In this document: positions 44,651-52,896 of the stretch, in pieces
Layout of the letters: every line of letters starts with the position of its first letter
Position numbering within the stretch: the stretch's first letter is position 1
From: Bacteroidota bacterium
GTDB lineage: Bacteria; Bacteroidota; Bacteroidia; Bacteroidales; F082
Direction of reading: 5' to 3'
Length of the DNA stretch: 64,000 nt
Assembly: GCA_016845175.1 (NCBI GenBank)
Contig: JAERTD010000035.1
Location: 115,111 to 179,110, forward strand
Notes under the pieces: generated by a model
Database searches by the model: none
Told to the model about the DNA's origin: nothing
Seen by the model: only the letters and a program-made list of their open reading frames with translations
Program-made: the position numbers and the translations under genes

Positions 44651-45724
44651 TTAATAGGTATAGAATAATTCCTGTGTTTGTTCAATGTTCTTTTCTGCTG
44701 CAATGGCTAGCATAAGCAGCACCCTTGCCTTTTGAGCATTGAGCTCATCTGATGCAATGGTATGGTAGGTATCATCATTCACTTCTGCATTTCGCAACAC
44801 ATATCCCGTAGGCACTCGGGTACTTCTTACCACCATCACCCCGCTTTTCACAGCTTTGGTGGCAGCTTTTAGCATGGCCTCGGTCATATTCCCATTACCC
44901 ACACCGGCAATGACGACACCCTGGGCACCTGCCTTCACACATAAGTCAATCAAATCGGCAGAAGCATCTGCACAGGCATAAATAATATCAACTCGAGGCA
45001 AAGTCTGCAGTCCGTCAACAGAAAAAATACTCTCAGTGGTATGTATCCCATGTGGTTCTCTGTAATACTCCAGCTTACCATAGAGTACTGCACCCATCAG
45101 ACCCTGCATGGGCGACATAAATGTCTGCACAGAAGTCGTATTGGTTTTGGTTACTGCCTGAGCTGAATGGATCTGGTCGTTCATGACCACCATTACTCCA
45201 CGACCTTTGGATTTAGGGTTGGCAGCCACGGCAACTGCATTATATAAATTCAGTGGACCCTCGGCACTCACTGCTGTGGATGGTCTCATGGAACCGGTGG
45301 TAACCACAGGTTTATCACTCTTTATGACAAGGTTGAGGAAATAGGCTGTTTCTTCCTGGGTGTCTGTACCATGGGTGATAACCACACCATCTACCTCAGG
45401 TGACTCAAGCAACTCATTGATTCGGTTAGCCAGATTAAGCCATATCTCAATGCTCATATCCTGAGATCCCACATTGGAGATTTGTTCTCCACTAACATTT
45501 GCGATTTCCTTTATTCCGGGTACAGCATCTATCATGGTTTGGATACCTACCTGACCTGAGGTATATCCTGCCTGGGTGCCACTCGCAGCAGAACCTGCAA
45601 TGGTACCCCCGGTGGCCAGAATGACCACATTTGGTAGTTTATCGTTCTGAGCCTTTGCTGAATGGAAGAGCGCGGTACTTAATACAATTCCAATAAATAA
45701 TACTATTCTGATAGTTGTGTTCAT
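44651..45724 (-). CDS. ansB: Type II (exported) L-asparaginase
   Basis: A 357-residue periplasmic enzyme. The signal peptide ends near SAKAQ (residue 25). Catalytic motifs are complete: VVILATGGTIAG with the nucleophile Thr, and VITHGTDTQEETAYFL with the Thr-Asp pair; TTGSMRPSTAVSAEGP follows. High-affinity type II enzymes deamidate asparagine outside the cytoplasm. It is the first gene of a two-gene unit with a porin. Confidence 0.95.
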   Translation of the reverse strand: MNTTIRIVLFIGIVLSTALFHSAKAQNDKLPNVVILATGGTIAGSAASGTQAGYTSGQVGIQTMIDAVPGIKEIANVSGEQISNVGSQDMSIEIWLNLANRINELLESPEVDGVVITHGTDTQEETAYFLNLVIKSDKPVVTTGSMRPSTAVSAEGPLNLYNAVAVAANPKSKGRGVMVVMNDQIHSAQAVTKTNTTSVQTFMSPMQGLMGAVLYGKLEYYREPHGIHTTESIFSVDGLQTLPRVDIIYACADASADLIDLCVKAGAQGVVIAGVGNGNMTEAMLKAATKAVKSGVMVVRSTRVPTGYVLRNAEVNDDTYHTIASDELNAQKARVLLMLAIAAEKNIEQTQELFYTY

Positions 45725-45792
45725 GGTGATTTGATTTGTTTAAATCTAAATTACTACAAATAGATAAACAGCACATGAAGTTTTTTCAATTT

Positions 45793-46470
45793 CCCTGTCC
45801 TTTAGGGCGGGCTTAAGATATTCCGTCATTGCCAGGACCGAAGGGACGAAGCAATCTATATTCAATTCTATTTAGACCTGTTTGAGATTGCTTCGCTTCG
45901 CTCGCTATGACGTATTTAGCTTAACAATTCTGTCCTGTATTCTTTCACCCCTCCGCTCAACATCAGTTACCCTGTCCTTTAGGGCAGGGCTTAAGATATT
46001 CCATCATGGCGAGGACTGAAGGGACGAAGCAATCTATATTCAATTCTATTTAGGCCTGTTTGAGATTGCTTCGCTTCGCTCGCAATGACGTATTTAGGTT
46101 GACAATTCTGGCCTGCATTTTTTTCACCCGTCCGCTCAAATCAGTTACCCTGTCCTTTAGGGCGGGCTTAAGATATTCCATCATGGCGAGGACCGAAGGG
46201 ACGAAGCAATCTATATTCAATTCTATTTAGACCTGTTTGAGATTGCTTCGCTTCGCTCGCAATGACGTATTTAGCTTAACCATTCTGACCTGTATTTTTT
46301 CACCCCTCCGCTCAACATCAGTTACCCCGTCCTTTAGGGCGAGCTTAAGATATTCCGTCATGGCGAGGACCGAAGGGACGAAGCAATCTATATTCAATTC
46401 TATTTAGACCTGTTTGAGATCGCTTCGCTTCGCTCGCAATGACGTATATAGGTTAACAATTCATCACTTA
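45793..46470 (+). repeat. Four-copy 177-bp tandem array of P-HT modules upstream of pyruvate kinase
   Basis: P elements start at 45793, 45970, 46148 and 46324. Each is followed 31-32 bp later by a head/tail hairpin: 45824-45912, 46002-46090, 46179-46267 and 46356-46444. The period is 177-178 bp. The copies differ by scattered substitutions, and the head of copies 2-4 reads TCATGGCGAGG instead of TCATTGCGAGG. A TCACCCxTCCGCTCAA spacer stands where K would be, and a degenerate P fragment lies at about 46480. The array fills the gap between ansB and pyk. Confidence 0.93.
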
Positions 46471-46573
46471 CAACCTCCTTTAGGGCAGCGAATTCATAAA
46501 TTAAACACAAGCATCGTCAGGCATCAAAAAGACCATGTATCTTTACCTGTCAATAATCAATACGCCCACTATT

Positions 46574-48124
46574 ATGTCAACAGCACCTAAACCTGATTTT
46601 CTACTAACCAAAACAATAGCCACCATAGGACCCGCAAGTGTTCAGACTGAAATTCTCCAACAATTGATTGCACAAGGAGTCCGAATCTTCAGAATCAACT
46701 TTTCCCATGGTACTTTTGATGACCATACAATTGCCCTTAAGAATATCAGGGCAGCTGAAAAAGAAAGTGGTGAACATATTGCCGTTTTGGGCGATCTTGC
46801 CGGACCAAAAATCAGGGTCGGCCTGGTTATAGATAATGGTGTATATCTGGAGGAAAACGATGAAATCCAGTTTGTCACCAACCAGGTATTGGCTGGCTCA
46901 AAACATCATGAGCACACCTTTAGCACCACTTTCCCAAAGTTCCTTGAGGAAGTTAAAATTGGTGAGCGCATCTTAATGGACGATGGCAATATCGAATTGG
47001 AATGCCTAGGATGCCAAGGTGACAATGGTAACCTACAACTAAAATGCAGAGTCGTAGTGGGAGGTAAAATAACCTCTGCCAAAGGGATTAACCTACCCGA
47101 TACAGAATTGTCTGTGCCATCCATGACAAAAAAAGATTTTGAATGCGTAAGTTTTGCTGTAGAAAACGGATTTGATTACCTGGCTTTAAGCTTTGTCCGT
47201 GATGGGGAAGATGTTAGGATGCTTAAAAACGAACTCATCCGTTTAAATGCACGACCTCAGGAACACATTGTTACAAAAGATGACCTCGGTTTCTCGGAGG
47301 AAAGCGAAGGTTTAAGAAATTATATGCCCATCATCAGCAAAATCGAAAAACCACAAGCCATAGACAATTTGGCCTCAATAATTAACGAAACCGATGCCAT
47401 AATGGTGGCAAGGGGCGATCTGGGAGTGGAAATGGATATTGCAGAGGTAACAGTACTTCAAAAAAAGATAATCCATATGTGTCACGAGCGAGGACGTCCG
47501 GTGATTGTTGCAACGCAAATGCTGGAAAGTATGATTCATGCACCGGTACCCACAAGGGCTGAAGTTTCGGATGTGGCCAATGCCATCTTCGATGGAGCCG
47601 ACGCCGTCATGCTTTCAGGAGAAACAGCCGTTGGGAAATATCCCGTTGAGGCAGTTAAAATGATGAAAAGGGTAGCCGTGAAAACCAATGCCTTTATTCA
47701 ATTAAACAAGCTACAATCAAGGACCCGATTTCCGCAAACAGATAAAGAACACCTGGCAGTACTGGCAGATGGCGTGCGAACAATTGTAGAAGGTATTCAA
47801 CCTAAATTCATTGTTATCTGGACCAATTGGGGCGGGCATGCGGTACATCTGTCGCAGCAACGTACAACTATCCCATTATTGGCGTTTAACGCAAATAAAA
47901 AACGCTTAAGGCTACTTTCACTGTTGTATTCAATAACCCCAGTTTATTTAGAAGAACCCCAAACGGGAAATGAATTTGTTACTCAGGTAGATAAAATCAT
48001 TCTGGAAAATTCCTGGGCTGAGGTTGGAGATCCAGTGGTGATCGTTGCATCCTACCCCATTCAAAAACAAAGTGCCTCACAAAGAATCATTGTGCATTAT
48101 CTGGGTCAGCCCATGAAAGAGTAG
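46574..48124 (+). CDS. pyk: Pyruvate kinase
   Basis: A 516-residue glycolytic enzyme that makes pyruvate and ATP from phosphoenolpyruvate and ADP. Family motifs are clear: TKTIATIGPAS, RINFSHG, ISKIEKP, MVARGDLGVEM, and VATQMLESM followed by PTRAEVSDVANAIFDG and SGETAVGKYP. ATG at 46574 gives the usual N-terminus; an upstream ATG at 46535 is possible. The C-terminal domain is present. Its promoter must lie within or just after the tandem repeat array. Confidence 0.95.
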   Translation: MSTAPKPDFLLTKTIATIGPASVQTEILQQLIAQGVRIFRINFSHGTFDDHTIALKNIRAAEKESGEHIAVLGDLAGPKIRVGLVIDNGVYLEENDEIQFVTNQVLAGSKHHEHTFSTTFPKFLEEVKIGERILMDDGNIELECLGCQGDNGNLQLKCRVVVGGKITSAKGINLPDTELSVPSMTKKDFECVSFAVENGFDYLALSFVRDGEDVRMLKNELIRLNARPQEHIVTKDDLGFSEESEGLRNYMPIISKIEKPQAIDNLASIINETDAIMVARGDLGVEMDIAEVTVLQKKIIHMCHERGRPVIVATQMLESMIHAPVPTRAEVSDVANAIFDGADAVMLSGETAVGKYPVEAVKMMKRVAVKTNAFIQLNKLQSRTRFPQTDKEHLAVLADGVRTIVEGIQPKFIVIWTNWGGHAVHLSQQRTTIPLLAFNANKKRLRLLSLLYSITPVYLEEPQTGNEFVTQVDKIILENSWAEVGDPVVIVASYPIQKQSASQRIIVHYLGQPMKE

Positions 48125-48150
48125 TGAAGCCTTTTCGCTCTCTTCAGGAA

Positions 48151-48310
48151 GCCCGTTCTTTAGGACTGGGAAGAAAAAAGCGGTAACGCAGGGAACCGCA
48201 AAGAAGACGCAGAGATAGGCAAAGAAATACTTAACTGGCGCGCGAATCCTTCGCGTGCCTTAGCAATTGCTCAAAGCAATGTATAAGTTACCCCGTCCTT
48301 TAGGGCGGGG
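48151..48310 (+). repeat. Repeat cluster downstream of pyruvate kinase
   Basis: A diverged P is at 48151-48170, then a different repeat rich in CGCAGGGAACCGCAAAGAAG and CGCAGAGATAGGCAAAG (about 48179-48226), then K (48235-48259) and P (48291-48310) at the usual spacing of 56 bp. Confidence 0.75.
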
Positions 48311-48371
48311 AAAAGCAAACCGGTTAAACGGGTTTAAGATTGAAACTTAAACCAGAGGTTGTGATGCCAAT

Positions 48372-49703
48372 TTAATCGTCAGAATCACAGGAATCCTTGG
48401 CAGCCTGCAATTCTTCACGACTATGGATGGTTTGAATGTTGCCATCCTTCCATTTGATATCCACTGGAAACTGCAACACGGGTTTTTCGGCCACATCTGG
48501 ATGTGCAGTATACCATCTTTTTATCATGGCACGATCTTCTTTGCTCTCTAAGGTAATCGTAGTTCCATCAGGCATCACATAGGTTTGTGGGAACAACAAA
48601 TAGAAGCAAGATTCCCTCTTATCTTTACAGGCTACCTTGATGCGTTTCATAGTTTCATCACTGTTAACCTCCAGGGTTTCGCCTTTGAATACCACCTCAA
48701 TGGGATACTGAAAGCTATGTCCTCGTTCATAATCAGGATGTGCCTCATACCAGCGTTTGATCAGACCTTTGTCTTCTCGGTTTTCCACAGTAATTAAGCT
48801 ACCATCAGGCATGATATAGGTAACTGGTAATACAATTCTGAAACAAGGTTTTTTGCCGCCATCATCACATGCATCTTTTAAGCGTTTGAGGGCTTCCCTA
48901 TTTTCAAGTGTGATCATGCGATCACCAACAATCACATCTACTGGAAACTGTAATTGAGGTCTGACATCCTGCTCTTTCCATCTTATTTTTGCAGCTTTTA
49001 ACTCATCATAATTATTGATGGTAACCAAGGCATCCCCCACAATAAATTCCAATGGGAATACCCATTTAAAACAAGGTTTGTCATGATCGCCATCGTTTTC
49101 ACAATTGGCATAGGCTTCTTTCATTTCAACCTCATTGTTCACCGTAATTACCCTGCCATCTTTAAATTTAATATCAACCGGATATACTAGTACTGGTTTA
49201 TCTATCACATCGGGATGGGCATTATACCAGGCTTTTATGGCTTCATTGAGTGTAGCTTCATCACGTGCTGTGATAGTTGTACGATCGGGCATGATGTAGC
49301 TTAGAGGATAAACCAGTGTAAAACAGGTCTTTCCATCATAATCACCTTTATCATGACCTTTTCCATCCTTTGCCTTATCCATTGGAATCAACTCTCGACC
49401 ACTCATGTTAAAGTAGGCCTGAAGCATTTCTTCTTGTTTATCTCCCTTAGCATTCCTTAAATCCACCTCGTAACCCAATTCTGGGGCTAGTTTGGCCGCA
49501 TCCATATCGTTTTCTGAATAGTCTCTGTCCAACACATCCTTAGTTAAATCAGGAAGCTCTAGCCAACCAACCATTTGCTTGTTACTGGCCTTTTTAATGG
49601 CATTGATTAGTTCCTGGTCTTCAGTCAATTTATTGTCATCTTTCTGGCACGCTGACACCACGAGCATGGCCATTACAATTAATCCAATCCAGATATTTCT
49701 CAT
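48372..49703 (-). CDS. Lipoprotein built of eight alternating A/B repeats with paired cysteines
   Basis: A 443-residue lipoprotein (lipobox VVSACQKD, Cys19). After a region of about 100 residues come eight repeats of about 40 residues in four A-B pairs. A units begin CF-LV-P and carry YIMPDGTTIT; B units carry F/YPVDIKFKDG followed by ITVNN-EE. A Cys near the end of each B unit (ANCEND, DACDDG, VACKD, DSCDSD) and the first Cys of each A unit (KTCF, KPCF, KPCF, SCF) make recurring pairs, often with acidic residues between. I do not recognise a named family. Surface binding of cations or peptides would fit but is a guess. Confidence 0.88.
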   Translation of the reverse strand: MRNIWIGLIVMAMLVVSACQKDDNKLTEDQELINAIKKASNKQMVGWLELPDLTKDVLDRDYSENDMDAAKLAPELGYEVDLRNAKGDKQEEMLQAYFNMSGRELIPMDKAKDGKGHDKGDYDGKTCFTLVYPLSYIMPDRTTITARDEATLNEAIKAWYNAHPDVIDKPVLVYPVDIKFKDGRVITVNNEVEMKEAYANCENDGDHDKPCFKWVFPLEFIVGDALVTINNYDELKAAKIRWKEQDVRPQLQFPVDVIVGDRMITLENREALKRLKDACDDGGKKPCFRIVLPVTYIMPDGSLITVENREDKGLIKRWYEAHPDYERGHSFQYPIEVVFKGETLEVNSDETMKRIKVACKDKRESCFYLLFPQTYVMPDGTTITLESKEDRAMIKRWYTAHPDVAEKPVLQFPVDIKWKDGNIQTIHSREELQAAKDSCDSDD

Positions 49704-49830
49704 AACTTACAGTTTAAAAGTGTCAATAGCTTCAAAGGCTACTGAGTTTAAGATTCGTAAAAATCGTAAAAATAATTGAACTACTGAAAGGTATACCAAA
49801 GTTTTTAAAAACAAAGACCTTCACAGCATA

Positions 49831-51402
49831 TTACTGAGGCTCTAACTTATAACTAACTTCTTGCTTTTTGTATTCCTTCATTTGTTGGGTAGGTTCAATG
49901 ATGGAATATCCACTCCATAGTTTATCATCAAACTGGTCCACATAAATGATTTCTGCCCGGTCTTTCTGTTCAAATGAATTGAACTGATTATAAGAAACCT
50001 CTTCCTGGTCAAGTATGAGAAATTCTATGGACTCTTCATTGTGCAATTCCATATCAATGCTTACTTTCAGCTCCTTCAGCTTTTTATCAAAGAGGATACG
50101 CTTTCTTTTCTTTACAAGTACAATGCCTCGATCGACGCTTGCGGTGGCGCCTTCTTTCTTAGAGAAATATTTTAACTCGTAGTTGTCATCATTCCTTTCA
50201 AAATAGATGGACCCGCTGAATTGATTTTCAGTATATCCCACACCCAGCAGATGAATGTCTCTACCGGTTTTCTCAGGTGCATATTTATAATCCGCCCTTA
50301 AAAGGGCATAGGTGCTAAGTGAAACAAACATGCGACCCTCAAAATGCCCCCCTCCACTGGGTGCAAAATCGATGATATAAGCATCCTCACCATTTACTCT
50401 TGCACCCCCGCTCAGCGTATAAGCATACTTCCCGGTTTTGTATAAGAACTCCCACTGATCCTTGTCCTCAAGTCCCGCATACTTGAGACGGTAGTTCAGG
50501 CCACGAACCCAACTTTCAACTTTCCAACCTTTTTGGGCAATGGTATCGGTTTTTACAGAATCCACTGCAGTGGAATCCTGGCTGTCATTCATATCATCTA
50601 GTTTGCTACCAAACATACCACTGCGTATTTTCCAGTATTCTTTTTCATCGATATCTGCAAACACATTCTCAAAAGCCGCTTCAATCTGGTCGGTTCCTGC
50701 AATCTCCTCCTCCTTCAGTCTCACTACTCTGATGGGGTCTAATTTCAGCTTGACAGAATCATCAGCTTTTCCACTAAAGTACAGCTGACCAAGGAAATCT
50801 GTATAGGAAGTATTGTATCTGGGTATCCGATCTTCAATAAATTTGATCATTTCTCGATCCAATTCATCAATGGTGCTTTTTTTGAAAGTAATGATCATTT
50901 TCTCGATGTCGGTGACATCCCTTTCACGCATAAAAAACTGTTTTCGGCTGGTTGTTTCTCGATAGTTGGAGTCTTTATTCTCTAGAACTCTTTTAACTAT
51001 GGTTTTTGCATTAGGGGTACTTCCGAAGATAAGTGCTTCATTCAAATTAATTACTTCTTCTTTCATTTCCACAAGGCCGATGCTGTCCATTTCGCCCAGG
51101 CTGATAATTTGAATTTTATAACCAATAAACTGGAAGCGTATACTATCATCAGCATGTAAACCCTGGATATTTATGGAGAAATGCCCATGCTCATTGCTCA
51201 CCGTACCCCGGTTGCCGTTATGTACATAAATATTGGTATAAGGTAGAGGTAACTGACTTTCAGCCTCCACAACTTTCCCATGAATCTCATGTCTCATTAC
51301 AAATTCGGATGTATCAGCTACTGTTTCCTGAGCCATGAGTTGAAAGGAGAGTGGTAGCATGCCGAGAATTAGTATGACACGAAAAATAATACAAGTTTTC
51401 AT
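49831..51402 (-). CDS. Exported protein with CarboxypepD-reg-like domain, unknown
   Basis: A 523-residue exported protein. Signal peptide residues 1-25 (LMAQE), then a CarboxypepD-reg-like domain (about 35-115, IHGKVVEAESQLPLPYTNIYV) and a beta-rich part with TIVKRVLENKDSNY and a later YALLRADYKYAP. This plan resembles Bacteroidota proteins with a DUF5686-like region. It is not a full TonB receptor because it has no plug or barrel. Start at 51402 is set by the signal peptide. Confidence 0.85.
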   Translation of the reverse strand: MKTCIIFRVILILGMLPLSFQLMAQETVADTSEFVMRHEIHGKVVEAESQLPLPYTNIYVHNGNRGTVSNEHGHFSINIQGLHADDSIRFQFIGYKIQIISLGEMDSIGLVEMKEEVINLNEALIFGSTPNAKTIVKRVLENKDSNYRETTSRKQFFMRERDVTDIEKMIITFKKSTIDELDREMIKFIEDRIPRYNTSYTDFLGQLYFSGKADDSVKLKLDPIRVVRLKEEEIAGTDQIEAAFENVFADIDEKEYWKIRSGMFGSKLDDMNDSQDSTAVDSVKTDTIAQKGWKVESWVRGLNYRLKYAGLEDKDQWEFLYKTGKYAYTLSGGARVNGEDAYIIDFAPSGGGHFEGRMFVSLSTYALLRADYKYAPEKTGRDIHLLGVGYTENQFSGSIYFERNDDNYELKYFSKKEGATASVDRGIVLVKKRKRILFDKKLKELKVSIDMELHNEESIEFLILDQEEVSYNQFNSFEQKDRAEIIYVDQFDDKLWSGYSIIEPTQQMKEYKKQEVSYKLEPQ

Positions 51403-51525
51403 GGGGTAGGCATGTTGATGAGAGCGATAATCAAAAGTACTCAATGCAAGGTTTAAAAAAGAAGTTAGCACACAGGAAAATCATAAAATAATATAAAAGC
51501 AACCTGGAACTGGCCCTTGTTAGCC

Positions 51526-52671
51526 TCACTCTACTTTCATCACCTTCAGGTGCTGTCCACCGATTTTCAGTATATATAAATCAGCCGGGAGAACACTCAG
51601 GTCAATCTGTAGATTGCTTGATGTAATTTCCCCTTGTTGAAGCCTGACTCCCATAAGGTTATACAGGACATAATCCATTGAACCCTCCAAATTCTTAACC
51701 TTCAGCTTAAGTGTTGAACGGGTTGGGTTGGGATAACAATGGAACTGTTTGACAAGCCAATCCTCACCAGAAATTCCGGTGGGATGTACGTACTGGTAGC
51801 GTGATAGGAACTTCCATATTTCCACAGAAGCATCCATATCATTATTGGTGCCTGCACCTCCAAAAACTGATCCTGGCCATGTGTGACCGCCGCCATTTAC
51901 CTTGAAATGCTCGGTATGAACACCCTCATCACCACTATCGTAAATATAGTGGGTTACCGTACTTCCATCATTGGGATCAGTGTCGGGCAGGTTTATTATG
52001 CTTGGGTCAGGGTTACAGTTGTTGTAGTTTACCCAGTAATTGATCACATCCTCTATGGGTTCTGAAAACTCAGCACCACCATAGGGTACCACAAAATCAC
52101 TGGTTCCATGAATTTGCATAATGGCGGTAGGATGTACCGGCTGACAATAGGTATAGGTTTCAGGTGTCATGGATCCGGTTACAGATGCTATAGCAGCCAT
52201 ACGGTCACTCAACTGACAGGCCAGCAGGAAACTCATAAACCCGCCATTGGACATACCTGTGGCATATATTCGACTGAGATCGATACTATAATCCATGGCA
52301 AGGCTATCGATTAAGGCGGATGTAAAACCCACATCGTCGACTGTACTGCCAATGGTCCATCCTCCCACATTCCAATGGGCCAACCCATTAAATAAGGTGC
52401 CCTGGGGATGGGCAATAATAAAGCCTGCCGTATCGGCAATGGATCTGAAATCACCATAAAACATTTGTTCTTCAGCTGAACTTCCAAAACCATGATAATT
52501 TAGTAGCAACGGGGTTTCTGTTCCACTTGAATAAGAATCCGGAATATATAATATAAACTCTCTTTCGATACCATCATGCACGATGGAGCCATTGATGGTT
52601 TGCTGGGCGTAAATCATCGAAGAAGACAGTACAATAACAAGTAAAACCACCAGAGTATTAAAGGTTCTCAT
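51526..52671 (-). CDS. Secreted PHB depolymerase/feruloyl-esterase-type hydrolase with T9SS domain
   Basis: A 381-residue secreted alpha/beta hydrolase. After a signal peptide (residues 1-22) come the esterase motifs: ATGMSNGGFMS with the nucleophilic Ser, HGTSDFVVPYGG with a loop Asp, and GGGHTWPGS with the catalytic His. This is the LpqC / PHB depolymerase family. The C-terminus is a T9SS sorting domain (KQFHCYPNPTRSTLKLK ... ADLYILKIGG). Likely substrates are polyesters or feruloyl esters of plant polymers. Confidence 0.92.
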   Translation of the reverse strand: MRTFNTLVVLLVIVLSSSMIYAQQTINGSIVHDGIEREFILYIPDSYSSGTETPLLLNYHGFGSSAEEQMFYGDFRSIADTAGFIIAHPQGTLFNGLAHWNVGGWTIGSTVDDVGFTSALIDSLAMDYSIDLSRIYATGMSNGGFMSFLLACQLSDRMAAIASVTGSMTPETYTYCQPVHPTAIMQIHGTSDFVVPYGGAEFSEPIEDVINYWVNYNNCNPDPSIINLPDTDPNDGSTVTHYIYDSGDEGVHTEHFKVNGGGHTWPGSVFGGAGTNNDMDASVEIWKFLSRYQYVHPTGISGEDWLVKQFHCYPNPTRSTLKLKVKNLEGSMDYVLYNLMGVRLQQGEITSSNLQIDLSVLPADLYILKIGGQHLKVMKVE

Positions 52672-52819
52672 AATAATTAAAAATCAATGAAAAATTACAG
52701 TGAAGATTGCTTTCAAATATAGCCATTATAAACTTGCCTTGAATGATCAAAACAACAAAATGAAAAAGCATAGCCTATACATCCAAGGGGAATAAAACCA
52801 CCAAGCTCATGAATTATTA

Positions 52820-52850
52820 TTTGGAATGTTTCTAAATTATATTATATTTG
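52820..52850 (+). promoter_or_regulatory. Promoter of the multicopper oxidase gene
   Basis: TTTG at 52820-52823, 19 bp, TATATTTG at 52843-52850. This is the best match to the Bacteroidota consensus in the window. Transcription should begin near 52857, after the TTG at 52852. Confidence 0.75.
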
Positions 52851-52896
52851 TTTGCAAACGAGCAATTTAAAAACAAACACTCTAAACTCCATTCCT

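Noticed and set aside
9524..48310. Insertion sequences or prophage genes linked to the repeats
   Set aside because: No transposase, integrase or phage gene is present anywhere in the window; only repeats and GIY-YIG genes suggest mobility.
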